A stretch of 64,000 nucleotides of DNA from UMGS2069 sp900557585 (GCA_902476355.1 CABSCS010000004.1:1-64000), one strand, 5' to 3'; shown: positions 48,985 through 57,705, counted from the stretch's first letter. Program-made: numbers and translations. The notes: generated by a model not told the origin, from the letters alone.

Positions 48985-49147
48985 AATATGCGAACTTGAA
49001 GACAAATTCGTGAAAGATTTTTCAAAAGAAAAATGGCGAGAATATTTTGATTTAGACATAGAAAAAGGTCAACTTGTAAACCTACAAATTGACCATGTTG
49101 TTGAGATTACATATAACATTTGTAAAAAGTTATTTCAGCCCCAATAA
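48905..49147 (+). CDS. Small helical protein of unknown function (copy 2)
   Basis: I take the TTG at 48905 as the start because GGAGGTG (48892-48898) lies at the right distance; the in-frame ATG at 48890 overlaps that site. The 80-aa product is helical, acidic and ends EITYNICKKLFQPQ, similar to the gene at 48298. It overlaps the DUF6329-like gene by about 80 nt. Confidence 0.6.
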   Translation: MNHVLQLVRDTLENEKISAEEQLQLNKICELEDKFVKDFSKEKWREYFDLDIEKGQLVNLQIDHVVEITYNICKKLFQPQ

Positions 49148-49154
49148 AATTTGG

Positions 49155-49745
49155 TTATTTTTCTTGTTTGGATCTTATATTACTTACTAACTTAGGGAAA
49201 TCATCTATTAATGGCATTTGTGGCGGAGGATCTTCGTTTTCTAATTCAAAAATCTTACAAAGCATATTGTATGCAGTATCTAGCCATTTATCTATTTCAT
49301 CTAAATCAGATCTCTCAATAGATGGCACTTCTTCGCCATCTTCTTTAAATGCTTTTTTATCTAAATGAGCTAACATCATATCTCTTGTTGGTCTTAATTT
49401 CTCTACAAAGGAATTTATTAATTCTAATTGTTGTTTTGCATTAAGGATAAATTTATGCAATGTGCTATTTTTCTTTTTTTGCTGTTCACATTGATTTAAT
49501 AGCTTAGGTAAACTTGCAGAACTAGAATGATCAAATATTTTCAAAAACCCCACGATAACTTTATATTCAAAAGAACTTATTACTTCACTGAAAAAACTAG
49601 GGCTTATATTCATAATATCAATGTTTTCTTTTGCTGAATCAATGAAATTTTTGTATTGGAAATTCGCGCGTTTTATTGATTCTACCTCGTATGCTATTAA
49701 AGAAACAAGTTTTAAGTATTCATCTAAATTATCCCACTCTGTCAT
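49155..49745 (-). CDS. HEPN protein of the AbiU2 type
   Basis: The 196-aa product is helical, with the block RPTRDMMLAHLDKKAF (about residues 115-130), which fits the HEPN RNase motif (Arg, five residues, His) and the RD..LAHLDK signature of the AbiU2-like HEPN family. AbiU proteins give phage resistance by abortive infection. No clear antitoxin partner is adjacent. It is the last gene before the right end of the island. The anti-phage role is inferred from family and place. Confidence 0.75.
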   Translation of the reverse strand: MTEWDNLDEYLKLVSLIAYEVESIKRANFQYKNFIDSAKENIDIMNISPSFFSEVISSFEYKVIVGFLKIFDHSSSASLPKLLNQCEQQKKKNSTLHKFILNAKQQLELINSFVEKLRPTRDMMLAHLDKKAFKEDGEEVPSIERSDLDEIDKWLDTAYNMLCKIFELENEDPPPQMPLIDDFPKLVSNIRSKQEK

Positions 49746-49975
49746 TACGTTACTCCTTTATACTAACTTCATTATATCATAAAAATGTTGAAAATTCACC
49801 CAAACCATAAAATTTTGAAAAAGTACACCATTTGTGCACCGTAGATTTCAAAGGTTTTGTGTTTAGAAGGCAAAAGTTAGACAAATTAGTGAGAATAATA
49901 CACAATTTTAAGTATATTTTTCAAAATAATTGCGATTTTTGATATTAAATAGATTAAAATTATAATTTTCTATTG

Positions 49976-50019
49976 CTCCTAAGTTTCAGTTCCGTGTTCG
50001 ACTCACGGCGGAGTCACCA
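49976..50019 (+). pseudogene. 3' half of the host tRNA-Arg(CCT) (attR)
   Basis: The segment gives anticodon loop CTCCTAA (49976-49982), stem strand GTTTC (49983-49987, perfect partner of GAAAC at 35089-35093), variable loop AGTT, T-arm CCGTG/CACGG, acceptor strand CGGAGTC (six of seven pairs with GACCCCG at 35063-35069) and ACCA. Joined to the left half it makes a complete tRNA-Arg(CCT). Confidence 0.85.
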
Positions 50020-50020
50020 A

Positions 50021-50057
50021 AAAAAAATGACGACACAACTTTGTCGTCTTTTTTTTT
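50021..50057 (+). terminator. Terminator of the original tRNA-Arg gene
   Basis: GACGACA (50029-50035) and TGTCGTC (50042-50048) with A and T runs lie 9 nt after the CCA end. Confidence 0.85.
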
Positions 50058-50604
50058 GAAAATTGATTAAAGTTACGAATTTGATGTCTTTTTATGATAT
50101 GTGCAACATGCACAAATTTTGTGTAATTTGTACATATAGTTTTATTTGATAAATGAATGGGTATTTTATCATTTATATATGCAAATTTAAAACATCTGAT
50201 TATGCACTATCTTTATTTTACGCAGAATAGATATATTGTAGGGAAGAGTAAAATATGTACAAAATGTACATATGAATTTTTGAGTAAAATAGTGATCATA
50301 TATGTGCAATTTGTACATATTATAATTGGCGAAAAGACAAATAACAGAATGTTTGATTTTATGAATGTTTTTGTGCAATTTATACATAACGATTTTAAGT
50401 GAAAATAAAAGTTGACGATGTGTGCTTTTTGTGCATGTTGTACATAATGTTTTTAATTAAAATGTTAAAATTTTGATAGAAACGCTAATGTCTTTTTTTA
50501 TTTGGAAGTTTGTGGAAAGTGTATAAATGTTTTTTTAGCGTGTGTATTCCTTTGATTTTGCAAACGCAGTTTTGATAAAGTTGAGATATGGGGAGAGGGA
50601 GAAT
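50058..50604. other. Gene-free stretch with six TGTGCAA-type palindromes
   Basis: Imperfect palindromes of the form TGTGCAA-N-TGTACATA stand at 50100-50115, 50120-50136, 50256-50270, 50303-50319, 50372-50388 and 50430-50446. No ORF is convincing. Confidence 0.75.
50100..50446. repeat. Cluster of six TGTGCAA/TTGTACA palindromes
   Basis: Examples are TGTGCAACATGCACA (50100), TGTACAAAATGTACA (50256) and TGTGCAATTTGTACATA (50303). Two more copies are at 57438-57452 and 57458-57472, and a related one at 30841-30857. Confidence 0.75.
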
Positions 50605-50853
50605 ATGATGTTTGGAGAAGAGGTTGCAGTTGATTTTTTTGAAGAAAATATTAAAGGTAAAAGATCGAAGGAAATTGAAAAAAGTGAATATATCTATTTT
50701 GGTGGACTTATTAAAGAAGATCCAAATCTATTGATATTGGAAAAATATTTGTCAGAAAATGGATACAAACTTATAAGAATAAGCGCACCAGAAGAAAAGG
50801 AAATGTTCAGATTTAAACTTGAAAAGGTAAGAAACAATTTGGCAAAAAAATAA
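50605..50853 (+). CDS. Small protein of unknown function
   Basis: The 82-aa product is polar and charged with no membrane segment; the middle reads SEYIYFGGLIKEDPNLLILE. The frame opens at a GTG (50542), but the ATG at 50605 has GGGAGAGGGAG upstream. I do not recognise a family. Confidence 0.6.
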   Translation: MMFGEEVAVDFFEENIKGKRSKEIEKSEYIYFGGLIKEDPNLLILEKYLSENGYKLIRISAPEEKEMFRFKLEKVRNNLAKK

Positions 50854-51037
50854 CAAAATTGCAGAAATTCGCAATGAAAATAATAAAACCTATAAAATTT
50901 TGTATATTTTTTTATCTAAGTTGTGAAAATTTATATACAAACTTAAATATTTTATGTTAGTATATAACTGAACAGTTGCAAAGACACTCAAAATTTTACT
51001 CCACTTATGCAACTAAAAAAACAAAAAGGAGAATATT

Positions 51038-52087
51038 ATGACAAAAAGAAAATCAATTTGGACATTTGTTTTGTCCTTTTGCTGTATTCTTTCTGCAATG
51101 TTTGTCTTGTCCGCTTGCGGTGGACATAAACATTCTTTTGCAAGTGAATGGTCTCATGATAACGAATACCACTGGCATGAATGCACTGACAAGGACTGCA
51201 CAGAAAAAAGCGAATACAAAAAACATGATTATTCAAACGACACCGACCCAACTTGTGACACTTGTGGCTTTGAAAGAACTTTTGCTGAAAACAATATTGT
51301 ATGTGAAAATAAAATTTCAAAAACATACAATGGTAAAAGACAAGCGCTAATTAAAAATGTTGACTTTACTACCACATATGGAACCGCTTCGGTCTCATAC
51401 AAATTGAAAGATACAGAAAATGAATTTACGGCGGATGTCCCAAAGGATGCTGGCATCTATCTTGTAAAAATTCTTGTTCCAGCAACTTCGACATATAAAT
51501 CCGTTTCTAAAATTGTTGAATATACTATTGAAAAATTAGATTTGAATGAGGTTTTGAAAGATATCAATCCTTATTATAATGGAACAAACACATTTCAAGA
51601 TTATATTTTTAAAGGAGAAAATAACAGTTTAACTAGTGATAGTATTCAAGTAGAAATTACATTTGCAGACAAAAACGTTGGAACTCAATCTTCTAGTGCT
51701 AGAATTTTTACAAATAAAAGTGATAAATCAGTTTTGGATAATTATAAATTTGATGAAAGCACTTTCAAGATTGTTAGAACAAAAAAAACAATCATTCTTG
51801 ACAGCACAAAGAACAGAAAATTAAAAATCAATGACTTAAACGATGGGTTTAGTTTAATAAATCTTGATGCATATAATTTCGGAATTATAGAAGGAGAAAC
51901 AGTTTCTCTTCAAATTGAAAAAACATTTGATTGGCCAACAGATTCCGTAATTAAACTTGTTCTTGATGAAAAAGATTATGTAAATGGCGAAAATGAAATT
52001 GTAAAACTTTCAGGTGCCGATGCTGGCAATTATAATCTTTATATCTATACAGAATATCCAGCAAGTGCAACTTATACAAAAAACTAA
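51038..52087 (+). CDS. Secreted lipoprotein with His/Cys-rich start and MBG-like region
   Basis: A lipoprotein signal (basic start, hydrophobic core, lipobox LSAC with Cys27) anchors this 349-aa protein on the cell surface. After it comes a segment dense in His and Cys (HKHSFASEWSHDNEYHWHEC and on to CDTCGF, about 30-75) of a type repeated in clostridial surface proteins, which could bind metal. The rest looks like one or two MBG/YDG-type beta modules. AAAGGAG precedes the ATG. It begins a cluster of three lipoprotein genes. Confidence 0.8.
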   Translation: MTKRKSIWTFVLSFCCILSAMFVLSACGGHKHSFASEWSHDNEYHWHECTDKDCTEKSEYKKHDYSNDTDPTCDTCGFERTFAENNIVCENKISKTYNGKRQALIKNVDFTTTYGTASVSYKLKDTENEFTADVPKDAGIYLVKILVPATSTYKSVSKIVEYTIEKLDLNEVLKDINPYYNGTNTFQDYIFKGENNSLTSDSIQVEITFADKNVGTQSSSARIFTNKSDKSVLDNYKFDESTFKIVRTKKTIILDSTKNRKLKINDLNDGFSLINLDAYNFGIIEGETVSLQIEKTFDWPTDSVIKLVLDEKDYVNGENEIVKLSGADAGNYNLYIYTEYPASATYTKN

Positions 52088-52117
52088 AATAAAAATTTAT
52101 AAATTGGGAGAATCATT

Positions 52118-53632
52118 ATGTTAAAGAAAAAATTTTGCAAATTGGCGATTTTTATATTATTTGCTATTATACCAACGTTTCTGTTATTGTCAGCATGTGG
52201 GAAAAAGGCTCCAAAATATTACTATTTCACAGTTGATGCTCTTCCATCACATGTTTCAGAAGTGACAGTTCAAAATACAACTGGTGGCTATGGTTCAGAT
52301 AGTAAAGGAAAATTTTTGACAGATGGCGACAGCGCTGAAATTAGATTTTTTATTGAAGAAGGATACAACCTTGGAACTTTGAAAGTTTTAAGCAATGGTG
52401 AAGAGCTCACTATTACAGAAGAAGAAGGCGAATATGCCTATAAAGCAACTTTCAAACCTACCAAAGATTTTACAATCACATTTGCTGGGGCTGTTGCACC
52501 AAAAGTTTCAAACATTCGTCTTGCAGTTGGAGATATGTCGTATCCAAGCTATCATGACAGAATCATGGTTGAAATTGACAGATATGATTTATTTGGACTT
52601 GAAAAAGGAAAGATGAGTTTTGCAGAATTTAAAAATATTGGAAGTTCATTTGCTCAAATAAACTATGATACACCAATTACAGTTTCAATTTATACAGTTG
52701 GTGCATACGATTTTGCAATTCAAAAACAAAATAGTGTTCGCATTCATAATGCTGACGGCAATACTGGAATTGGCTATAAAGAGCAGGTTGAAAAGATTAT
52801 TGATGAAGAAAACCAAAAATACGGTTATAAACACACAATCAGATTTTCACAAAATAACACAATTACAATTCATGACGAAGTTAAAGAAGAATATATGGTT
52901 GATTTTGTTCATGACTGGGATAAGGTTTCAATGAATAAAGATTTATTCACTCTTTCAGTGAATGGCGAAACTCGTGCCGAAGCTTCAGGAGATGAATATA
53001 TTCAAGGTGTTATCAAGTTCTCAGATTTCACAGGAACAAATCTTCCAAAACTTAAAATTGTTTTCCTAAAATATGCAGATGAAAATTATAAAAACTTTTA
53101 TGATAAATTAACTTTTGATCTTGCTGGAACACAGGCACAAAGAAGTGCAGATGGCTCATATGTTGAGATTGAATTTGATAAATATTATAATTATAACTTT
53201 GAACACGAATGTTATATTGTTTCAACAAACGCGCTTGAACTTTTGAAAACAATGGATAGAGTTACAGAAAAAAATTATCGAATTGTTGAGAAAATTGAAA
53301 TGAATGGAGTTGAAAATTCTTCACAACATGGCTTTATTGATACTGCCAAGTTGATTCAAGACAAGTGTGTTGGAAGAGCAAACGGCGGAAACGTGTATTT
53401 CTTAAAAAATGAATATTTAACTTTCACAATTGATTTTTATAGTGAAGTTGATTATGAATTTGTTCGCTTTGGAGAAGTTGTTGTAAAAGTTGGCAGCACT
53501 TCGAACTCAGATGTTGTTGTAACAAAAGAACAATATGAATTTGATGGTGAAACAAAAGCAAGCAGATTTACAATCAAAGTGAGAGCAACTGTTCCAACTG
53601 AAAGGATAGAATTCTTCACAAATAATCCTTAA
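52118..53632 (+). CDS. Secreted lipoprotein of unknown function
   Basis: The 504-aa product has a lipoprotein signal (lipobox LLSAC, Cys about 28) and then a beta-rich extracytoplasmic chain, including a stretch of the kind seen in InlB B-repeat or bacterial Ig folds (residues 35-110, with EGYNLGTLKVLSNGEE and KATFKPTKDFTITF). No catalytic motif is evident. It starts 30 nt after the previous lipoprotein gene with GGGAG upstream, so the two are likely cotranscribed. Confidence 0.75.
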   Translation: MLKKKFCKLAIFILFAIIPTFLLLSACGKKAPKYYYFTVDALPSHVSEVTVQNTTGGYGSDSKGKFLTDGDSAEIRFFIEEGYNLGTLKVLSNGEELTITEEEGEYAYKATFKPTKDFTITFAGAVAPKVSNIRLAVGDMSYPSYHDRIMVEIDRYDLFGLEKGKMSFAEFKNIGSSFAQINYDTPITVSIYTVGAYDFAIQKQNSVRIHNADGNTGIGYKEQVEKIIDEENQKYGYKHTIRFSQNNTITIHDEVKEEYMVDFVHDWDKVSMNKDLFTLSVNGETRAEASGDEYIQGVIKFSDFTGTNLPKLKIVFLKYADENYKNFYDKLTFDLAGTQAQRSADGSYVEIEFDKYYNYNFEHECYIVSTNALELLKTMDRVTEKNYRIVEKIEMNGVENSSQHGFIDTAKLIQDKCVGRANGGNVYFLKNEYLTFTIDFYSEVDYEFVRFGEVVVKVGSTSNSDVVVTKEQYEFDGETKASRFTIKVRATVPTERIEFFTNNP

Positions 53633-53697
53633 TATTATTACATCTTCATTTAATAAGTTTTTAAACTTTAAAATAAACAATAAAAAGGAAAAAATAA

Positions 53698-53850
53698 ATA
53701 TATAAAACTGAACTAATAGGCTATACACCCGAAGCAAAGAAGATGGCAAAGAAAATTGAAGACAAGTGTAACGAAATGGAAAAAGCAGGATATGTTTTAA
53801 TTTCCACAACAATCACGCTTGGAGCAAAAGCTATTTTGATTTTTAAATAA
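53698..53850 (+). CDS. Small conserved-looking protein with ATA in place of the start codon
   Basis: From 53698 a 50-codon frame reads (ATA)YKTELIGYTPEAKKMAKKI and ends with a hydrophobic strand TTITLGAKAILIFK before TAA 53850. The pattern, a strand, a helix with EDKCNEMEKAGY, and a final strand, resembles short DUF4177-type proteins that begin MYKTE. AAAAGGAAA sits upstream at about 7-10 nt. The ATG appears to have mutated to ATA, unless ATA is used for weak initiation. Confidence 0.5.
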   Translation: MYKTELIGYTPEAKKMAKKIEDKCNEMEKAGYVLISTTITLGAKAILIFK

Positions 53851-53895
53851 TAAAAATCATAGATTGACGAATTGAGGTTATATAAAAGAGAAAAT

Positions 53896-54534
53896 ATGAA
53901 AACAAAAAACAAAATTTTTAGTTTAATAATGACAGTATTGCTAATTATTCCAGCAATGTTTTTCTTGACCGCTTGTGGCGATAATGGAAATAGTGGCCCA
54001 GGTGGAAATAGTGGCTCACACGATAGTTCTAAATGGTTTACCGAAGCCGAGTTGTCGGCAGTTGGATTATCTAATTTAACAGCGCCAACTGGTCTTAATG
54101 GAGAGATTTCTTCTAGTGATGCTTGGTTTAATGATGGTTACTCATTTTCGCAACCTTGTGATAGTGTAGACTTATTACAACAAAATGCAGAAATCTATTT
54201 AAACTATTTTAAAACTAATTATAATGGATATTTTGGACATATCTCTGGCAATTATGGTGTAAAATATGGCGAAAATGAAACATGGTATATCTTGGAACAA
54301 AGCAACTCATTAGGCGATTATTTTGGTAATAATCCAAGTAAACTTTATAGATTTTATTATGTTACAAACCACGAAACAGACAAAGAAGGATATTTTGTTA
54401 AAAACTCGGTTTATACTTTTGAAATTAGATATGAATTTAGCACTTCGACAAATCAATATTTGTTCAAACTTTTCATAGAAAAAGCAGATACATCAACTAA
54501 TGGGGTATTTTCATATTACTATAAAATGAAATAA
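53896..54534 (+). CDS. Secreted lipoprotein of unknown function
   Basis: The 212-aa product has a signal peptide with lipobox LTAC, a Gly/Ser/Asn linker (GDNGNSGPGGNSGSHDSS) and a soluble domain rich in Tyr and Asn. I do not recognise the domain. The ATG at 53896 begins the basic signal start MKTKNKIF; the in-frame codon at 53872 is less likely. A strong terminator follows. Confidence 0.75.
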   Translation: MKTKNKIFSLIMTVLLIIPAMFFLTACGDNGNSGPGGNSGSHDSSKWFTEAELSAVGLSNLTAPTGLNGEISSSDAWFNDGYSFSQPCDSVDLLQQNAEIYLNYFKTNYNGYFGHISGNYGVKYGENETWYILEQSNSLGDYFGNNPSKLYRFYYVTNHETDKEGYFVKNSVYTFEIRYEFSTSTNQYLFKLFIEKADTSTNGVFSYYYKMK

Positions 54535-54567
54535 ACTTATTAAACATGATTTTTTTCACTTATAAGG

Positions 54568-54615
54568 GGCTGTAAAGAAATTACGTAAAAAATAATTTCT
54601 TTACAGCCATTTTTT
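54568..54615 (+). terminator. Terminator of the lipoprotein cluster
   Basis: A 16-bp perfect stem (54568-54583 with 54593-54608) is followed by a T run. Confidence 0.88.
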
Positions 54616-54767
54616 TTGCAAAAATATAAATGGCGATACAATATGGAAACATACGGTAAAATAAAGGTTTTCGCACCTTATTTCGTATTGAATCCGCATT
54701 TTGGTGCGCCATGGGCGATTTACCCCACCAACCATAATCCATGGCGGTTGGTTTCTCAAAAAAAATA

Positions 54768-54793
54768 GCGACACGCATAGTGTCGCTATTTTT
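54768..54793 (-). terminator. Terminator of tRNA-Arg(ACG)
   Basis: AATAGCGACAC and GTGTCGCTATT form a stem directly past the 3' end of the minus-strand tRNA. Confidence 0.85.
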
Positions 54794-54870
54794 TGGTGCA
54801 ACCGGAGGGATTCGAACCCCCGACCTTTCGGTTCGTAGCCGAATGCTCTATCCAGCTGAGCTACGGTTGC
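54794..54870 (-). tRNA. tRNA-Arg (ACG)
   Basis: On the minus strand the sequence starts GCAACCG, has D-arm GCTC/GAGC, anticodon loop CTACGAA (anticodon ACG), T-arm GGGGG/CCTCC-type and encoded CCA. Its A34 would be read as inosine in the mature tRNA. Confidence 0.96.
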
Positions 54871-55055
54871 ATTTTGCTGAAAGCCATTTTAGTATAGGCT
54901 TTTTCGGTGGCTTTGTCAATATTTTTAAACAAAAGTTTTTGCCGATATTCAATTTTTTGTTTTATTGCAATTTTTTGTTTTGTAAAACTTTTCAAAACTG
55001 CTATACTATTTTCATAAAAAGGCGGACTTTGCACACAATATTAAAGGAGAGAAAT

Positions 55056-55940
55056 ATGAAAAACTTCAAACTTAAAGGTTTTCACGACCTTGAACTCAAC
55101 TGTTATATTTTCGAGCCAGAGAAAAAAGCAAAAGCATGCATTCAAATTATTCATGGAATGCAAGAGCATGGCTCACGCTATCAAGACTTTGCAGAATTTC
55201 TTTGCAAAAACGGATATGTTGTTTTTGTGAGCGACCTTCGCGGACATGGTAAATCTTTGGTATATGAAAACAAACAAGGCTATGGTGAAGAAGACATTTT
55301 CACTGAAATTTTGGAAGACCAAAAAATCATTTGTGATTATCTTGACAAAACATATCACCTTCCAATTTATGTTTTCAGTCACTCGTTTGGCTCTTTTGTG
55401 ACACAAAGATTGATGCAAGTTTGCTTCACTCCAGACAAATTTGTTCTTTGCGGAACTGGTTATGGCGACAAGTTTTTGTTCAAAATGGCAAAGTCTTTGG
55501 CAAACACAATGGTTGCATTTGGGAAAAAAGATGAAAAGGCAAAAACAATTGAAAACATGAGTTTCAAAAGTTATGGCAAAAAGTTCAAAGACGGAAACTG
55601 GCTCACTCGTGACGAAGAAATGTTCAAAAAATATCAAGAAGACCCATTCTGTGGCGAAAGTTTTCCTGTAAGTTTTTATCAAAGCATGTTCAAAAACTTT
55701 GTCAAACTCAACAAAAACATTGAAAACATTCCAAAAGACACAAAAATCTTTTTGATTGCTGGCGACAAAGACCCTGTTGGAAACTGTGGAAAAGATGTTA
55801 CAAACCTTTATAGACTTTATATCAAAAAGGGTAAAAATGCACGCATCAAACTTTATTCAGACGCAAGACACGAACTTTTAAATGAAATAAACCGTAAAGA
55901 AGTTTATGATGATGTTTTAAATTTCTTCAACGAAAAATAA
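55056..55940 (+). CDS. Alpha/beta hydrolase, monoacylglycerol lipase-like
   Basis: This is a serine hydrolase of the lysophospholipase/monoglyceride lipase group (Hydrolase_4). The 294-aa product has the oxyanion block QIIHGMQEHGSRYQDFA, the strand-turn VFVSDLRGHGKS, the nucleophile elbow FSHSFGSF (Ser about 111), the acid in LIAGDKDPVG and the final His in SDARHELLNE. The frame runs back to 54741 through the tRNA-Arg, which is chance; the ATG at 55056 has AAAGGAGA upstream. It has no signal peptide, so it acts in the cytoplasm. Confidence 0.92.
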   Translation: MKNFKLKGFHDLELNCYIFEPEKKAKACIQIIHGMQEHGSRYQDFAEFLCKNGYVVFVSDLRGHGKSLVYENKQGYGEEDIFTEILEDQKIICDYLDKTYHLPIYVFSHSFGSFVTQRLMQVCFTPDKFVLCGTGYGDKFLFKMAKSLANTMVAFGKKDEKAKTIENMSFKSYGKKFKDGNWLTRDEEMFKKYQEDPFCGESFPVSFYQSMFKNFVKLNKNIENIPKDTKIFLIAGDKDPVGNCGKDVTNLYRLYIKKGKNARIKLYSDARHELLNEINRKEVYDDVLNFFNEK

Positions 55941-55948
55941 ACAAAGAA

Positions 55949-55974
55949 AAAAGAGCAGGTAAACTGCTCTTTTA
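55949..55974. terminator. Shared terminator of the lipase and YhhN genes
   Basis: AAAGAGCAG and CTGCTCTTT form a stem between two convergent genes. Confidence 0.85.
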
Positions 55975-55982
55975 TTTTGCCT

Positions 55983-56681
55983 TTATCCAAGTTGGAAGAA
56001 AAGGTATGCAACAACCATAAGTTCTCCGATATAATAAAGAATGTGGTTGATGATGCAAAGCACTTTGCTGTTTTGTTTTCCGCCAAAATACATAAGGCTG
56101 AGAACAAGGTCACTTACAAGAACAAGCAAAACGCCAACTGCAAAAATTGCAAATCCTGGAACATAGAAACTTATGAACAAACTCAAAATTCCTGCCATTG
56201 CAACAAGGGTTGAATAGACAACTGTTTGAACTTTGTATCCTTTAAAATCAAGTTTAAGTGGCTTTGCAAGCAGAAGCACAACAACAGCGAAGAGAAGTGC
56301 AATTGCAAATGAACCAACGCATGCAAGAACAAAATTTTTAAGACCATTCCAAATTAAAATTGTTGCAACAATATACATTGCTGAACTACAAGAAAAACTT
56401 ATCATTCCTGTGTTGAGATAGGGTTTCACTTGTTCTGGATATGCAACTTTAAGGTCAAGAACAATGTCTCCAAAAAGAGCAAGAATCAGACCGAAAACAA
56501 TAAACATGTTTGCAAGTGAAAGACCAATTTTATATGTTGCATAGATTCCTGCAAAAACAAAAATAATCGAAGCAATAGATTTTAAAGCAAGTGCAAGAGG
56601 TCCTGCACCTTTTGTGCATCTTACAAACAAAAATGCACCAACCATTATCATACAAACGGTTGCAAAAATAGCAAATTCCAT
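55983..56681 (-). CDS. YhhN family membrane protein (lysoplasmalogenase-like)
   Basis: The YhhN/TMEM86 family includes enzymes that split the vinyl-ether bond of lysoplasmalogens. The 232-aa product has about eight membrane helices and the family's acidic sites, LALFGDIVLD and LVLVSDLVLSL, plus NHILYYIGELMV at the end. I start at 56681 because AAGGAG lies 6 nt ahead; the ATG at 56687 touches that site. It is a single gene. Confidence 0.85.
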   Translation of the reverse strand: MEFAIFATVCMIMVGAFLFVRCTKGAGPLALALKSIASIIFVFAGIYATYKIGLSLANMFIVFGLILALFGDIVLDLKVAYPEQVKPYLNTGMISFSCSSAMYIVATILIWNGLKNFVLACVGSFAIALLFAVVVLLLAKPLKLDFKGYKVQTVVYSTLVAMAGILSLFISFYVPGFAIFAVGVLLVLVSDLVLSLMYFGGKQNSKVLCIINHILYYIGELMVVAYLFFQLG

Positions 56682-56926
56682 AGGCATCTCCTTATATTTC
56701 TTTAATGATATAATTTTTCAAAAACATTTGTCAAACTAAAATGCATAATCATGCCAAAATATGAATATAATCTTATTGATGGCAAAATACAAAAACAAAT
56801 GTTACTGTCAAAAACCATTACGCAATTTATTGTTTTAAATTATCTTCATCATTGTTTAGATTTTTTAAAAAAATAATCTGTTTCATGGCACTTGCTGTTT
56901 CATAAAATATTTTTTAAAAGAAAGTG

Positions 56927-56955
56927 TTGACAAATGTGCGTTTTGGTTGTATTAT
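56927..56955 (+). promoter_or_regulatory. Promoter of initiator tRNA-Met
   Basis: TTGACA (56927-56932), a 17-nt spacer and TATTAT (56950-56955) stand 29 nt before the tRNA. Confidence 0.8.
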
Positions 56956-56983
56956 ATAAACGCTTTACGAAATAAAGCCATAT

Positions 56984-57060
56984 CGCGGGATAGAGCAGTC
57001 CGGAAGCTCGTTGGGCTCATAACCCAAAGGTCGTAGGTTCAAATCCTACTCCCGCAACCA
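56984..57060 (+). tRNA. Initiator tRNA-Met (CAT)
   Basis: The sequence starts with C1 opposite A72 (no pair), has anticodon loop CTCATAA and three G-C pairs (GGG/CCC) in the anticodon stem, and ends in CCA. These are the marks of the formyl-Met initiator tRNA. Confidence 0.95.
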
Positions 57061-57329
57061 TAACAAAAAAAAGAACCAATTTTATTGGTTCTTTTTTTGT
57101 TTAAGTTCGGGGTTGGATTTGAACCGATGAAAGATTGATGGGGGCCCCCGCAAAAGTTTTCGAAGAAAAGTTTTGTGGGGAAAGGAGAAAGGCATGCCAA
57201 AGATGAAGATTTTGGCAAAACCTTGCCAAAACGAATAAAGGGGTATGGCTTTCGACGCAACCATAACACAAAAAAGAGAACCAATTTTATTGGTTCTCTT
57301 TTTGTTTAAGTTCGGGGTCGGATTTGAAC
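57053..57329. repeat. 72-bp direct repeat of the tRNA-Met 3' end and terminator
   Basis: The segment from GCAACCATAACA of tRNA-Met through its terminator (GAACCAAT/ATTGGTTC) to GGATTTGAAC (57053-57124) recurs at 57256-57329 with a few changes. The tail of both copies, read on the minus strand, resembles a tRNA T-arm (GGTTCAAATCC). About 130 bp lie between the copies. Confidence 0.75.
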
Positions 57330-57705
57330 TGTGTGGTGATTTTTGTTTTTCATATAAAAAAGAGAATTGTGGATAATTCTCTTTTAAATTGCAGTTTGTC
57401 AATAGCGCGGGGTTGATGAAACATGGTTGTTTTTACATGTGCAAGTTGCACAATTTTTGTGCAAAATGTACAAAGCGAATTTTTTGCGTTTTGTGTGAAA
57501 TTTTTGCGCGTTTGTTTTTGAATTTTTTTTAATTGGATTTGTTTTTGTTTGAAAAATCAGAAAAAACAAAGCATTGAAAGAGTTGTTTTGTCTATAAATG
57601 TTGATTACTTTTTATTGATTTTGTTTATAATTTGGTCATAAATCATTGTAATTTTTCAATTTATAATATATAATTGAATTATCAATTTATAGGAAGGTGT
57701 TATTT
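57330..57705. other. Gene-free stretch with two more TGTGCAA palindromes
   Basis: Palindromes are at 57438-57452 and 57458-57472. The rest is AT-rich upstream sequence for the CvpA-like gene. A small AGAATT/AATTCT hairpin lies near 57360-57384. Confidence 0.6.

Noticed and set aside
49155..49745. A toxin-antitoxin pair involving the HEPN gene
   Set aside because: No MNT-type or other antitoxin gene is adjacent on the same strand, so only the single HEPN gene is claimed.
50187..50387. Overlapping ORFs on both strands at 50.2-50.4 kb
   Set aside because: They arise from the palindromic repeats, have no ribosome sites and encode Ile/Tyr/Cys-rich nonsense-like chains.
50100..50446. A CRISPR array
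   Set aside because: The repeats are imperfect palindromes of 15-17 nt with irregular spacing and no spacer pattern or cas genes.
54741..55055. N-terminal extension of the lipase frame through the tRNA-Arg(ACG) region
   Set aside because: The frame is open by chance across a tRNA and a terminator; the ATG at 55056 has a strong ribosome site and the family's normal start.
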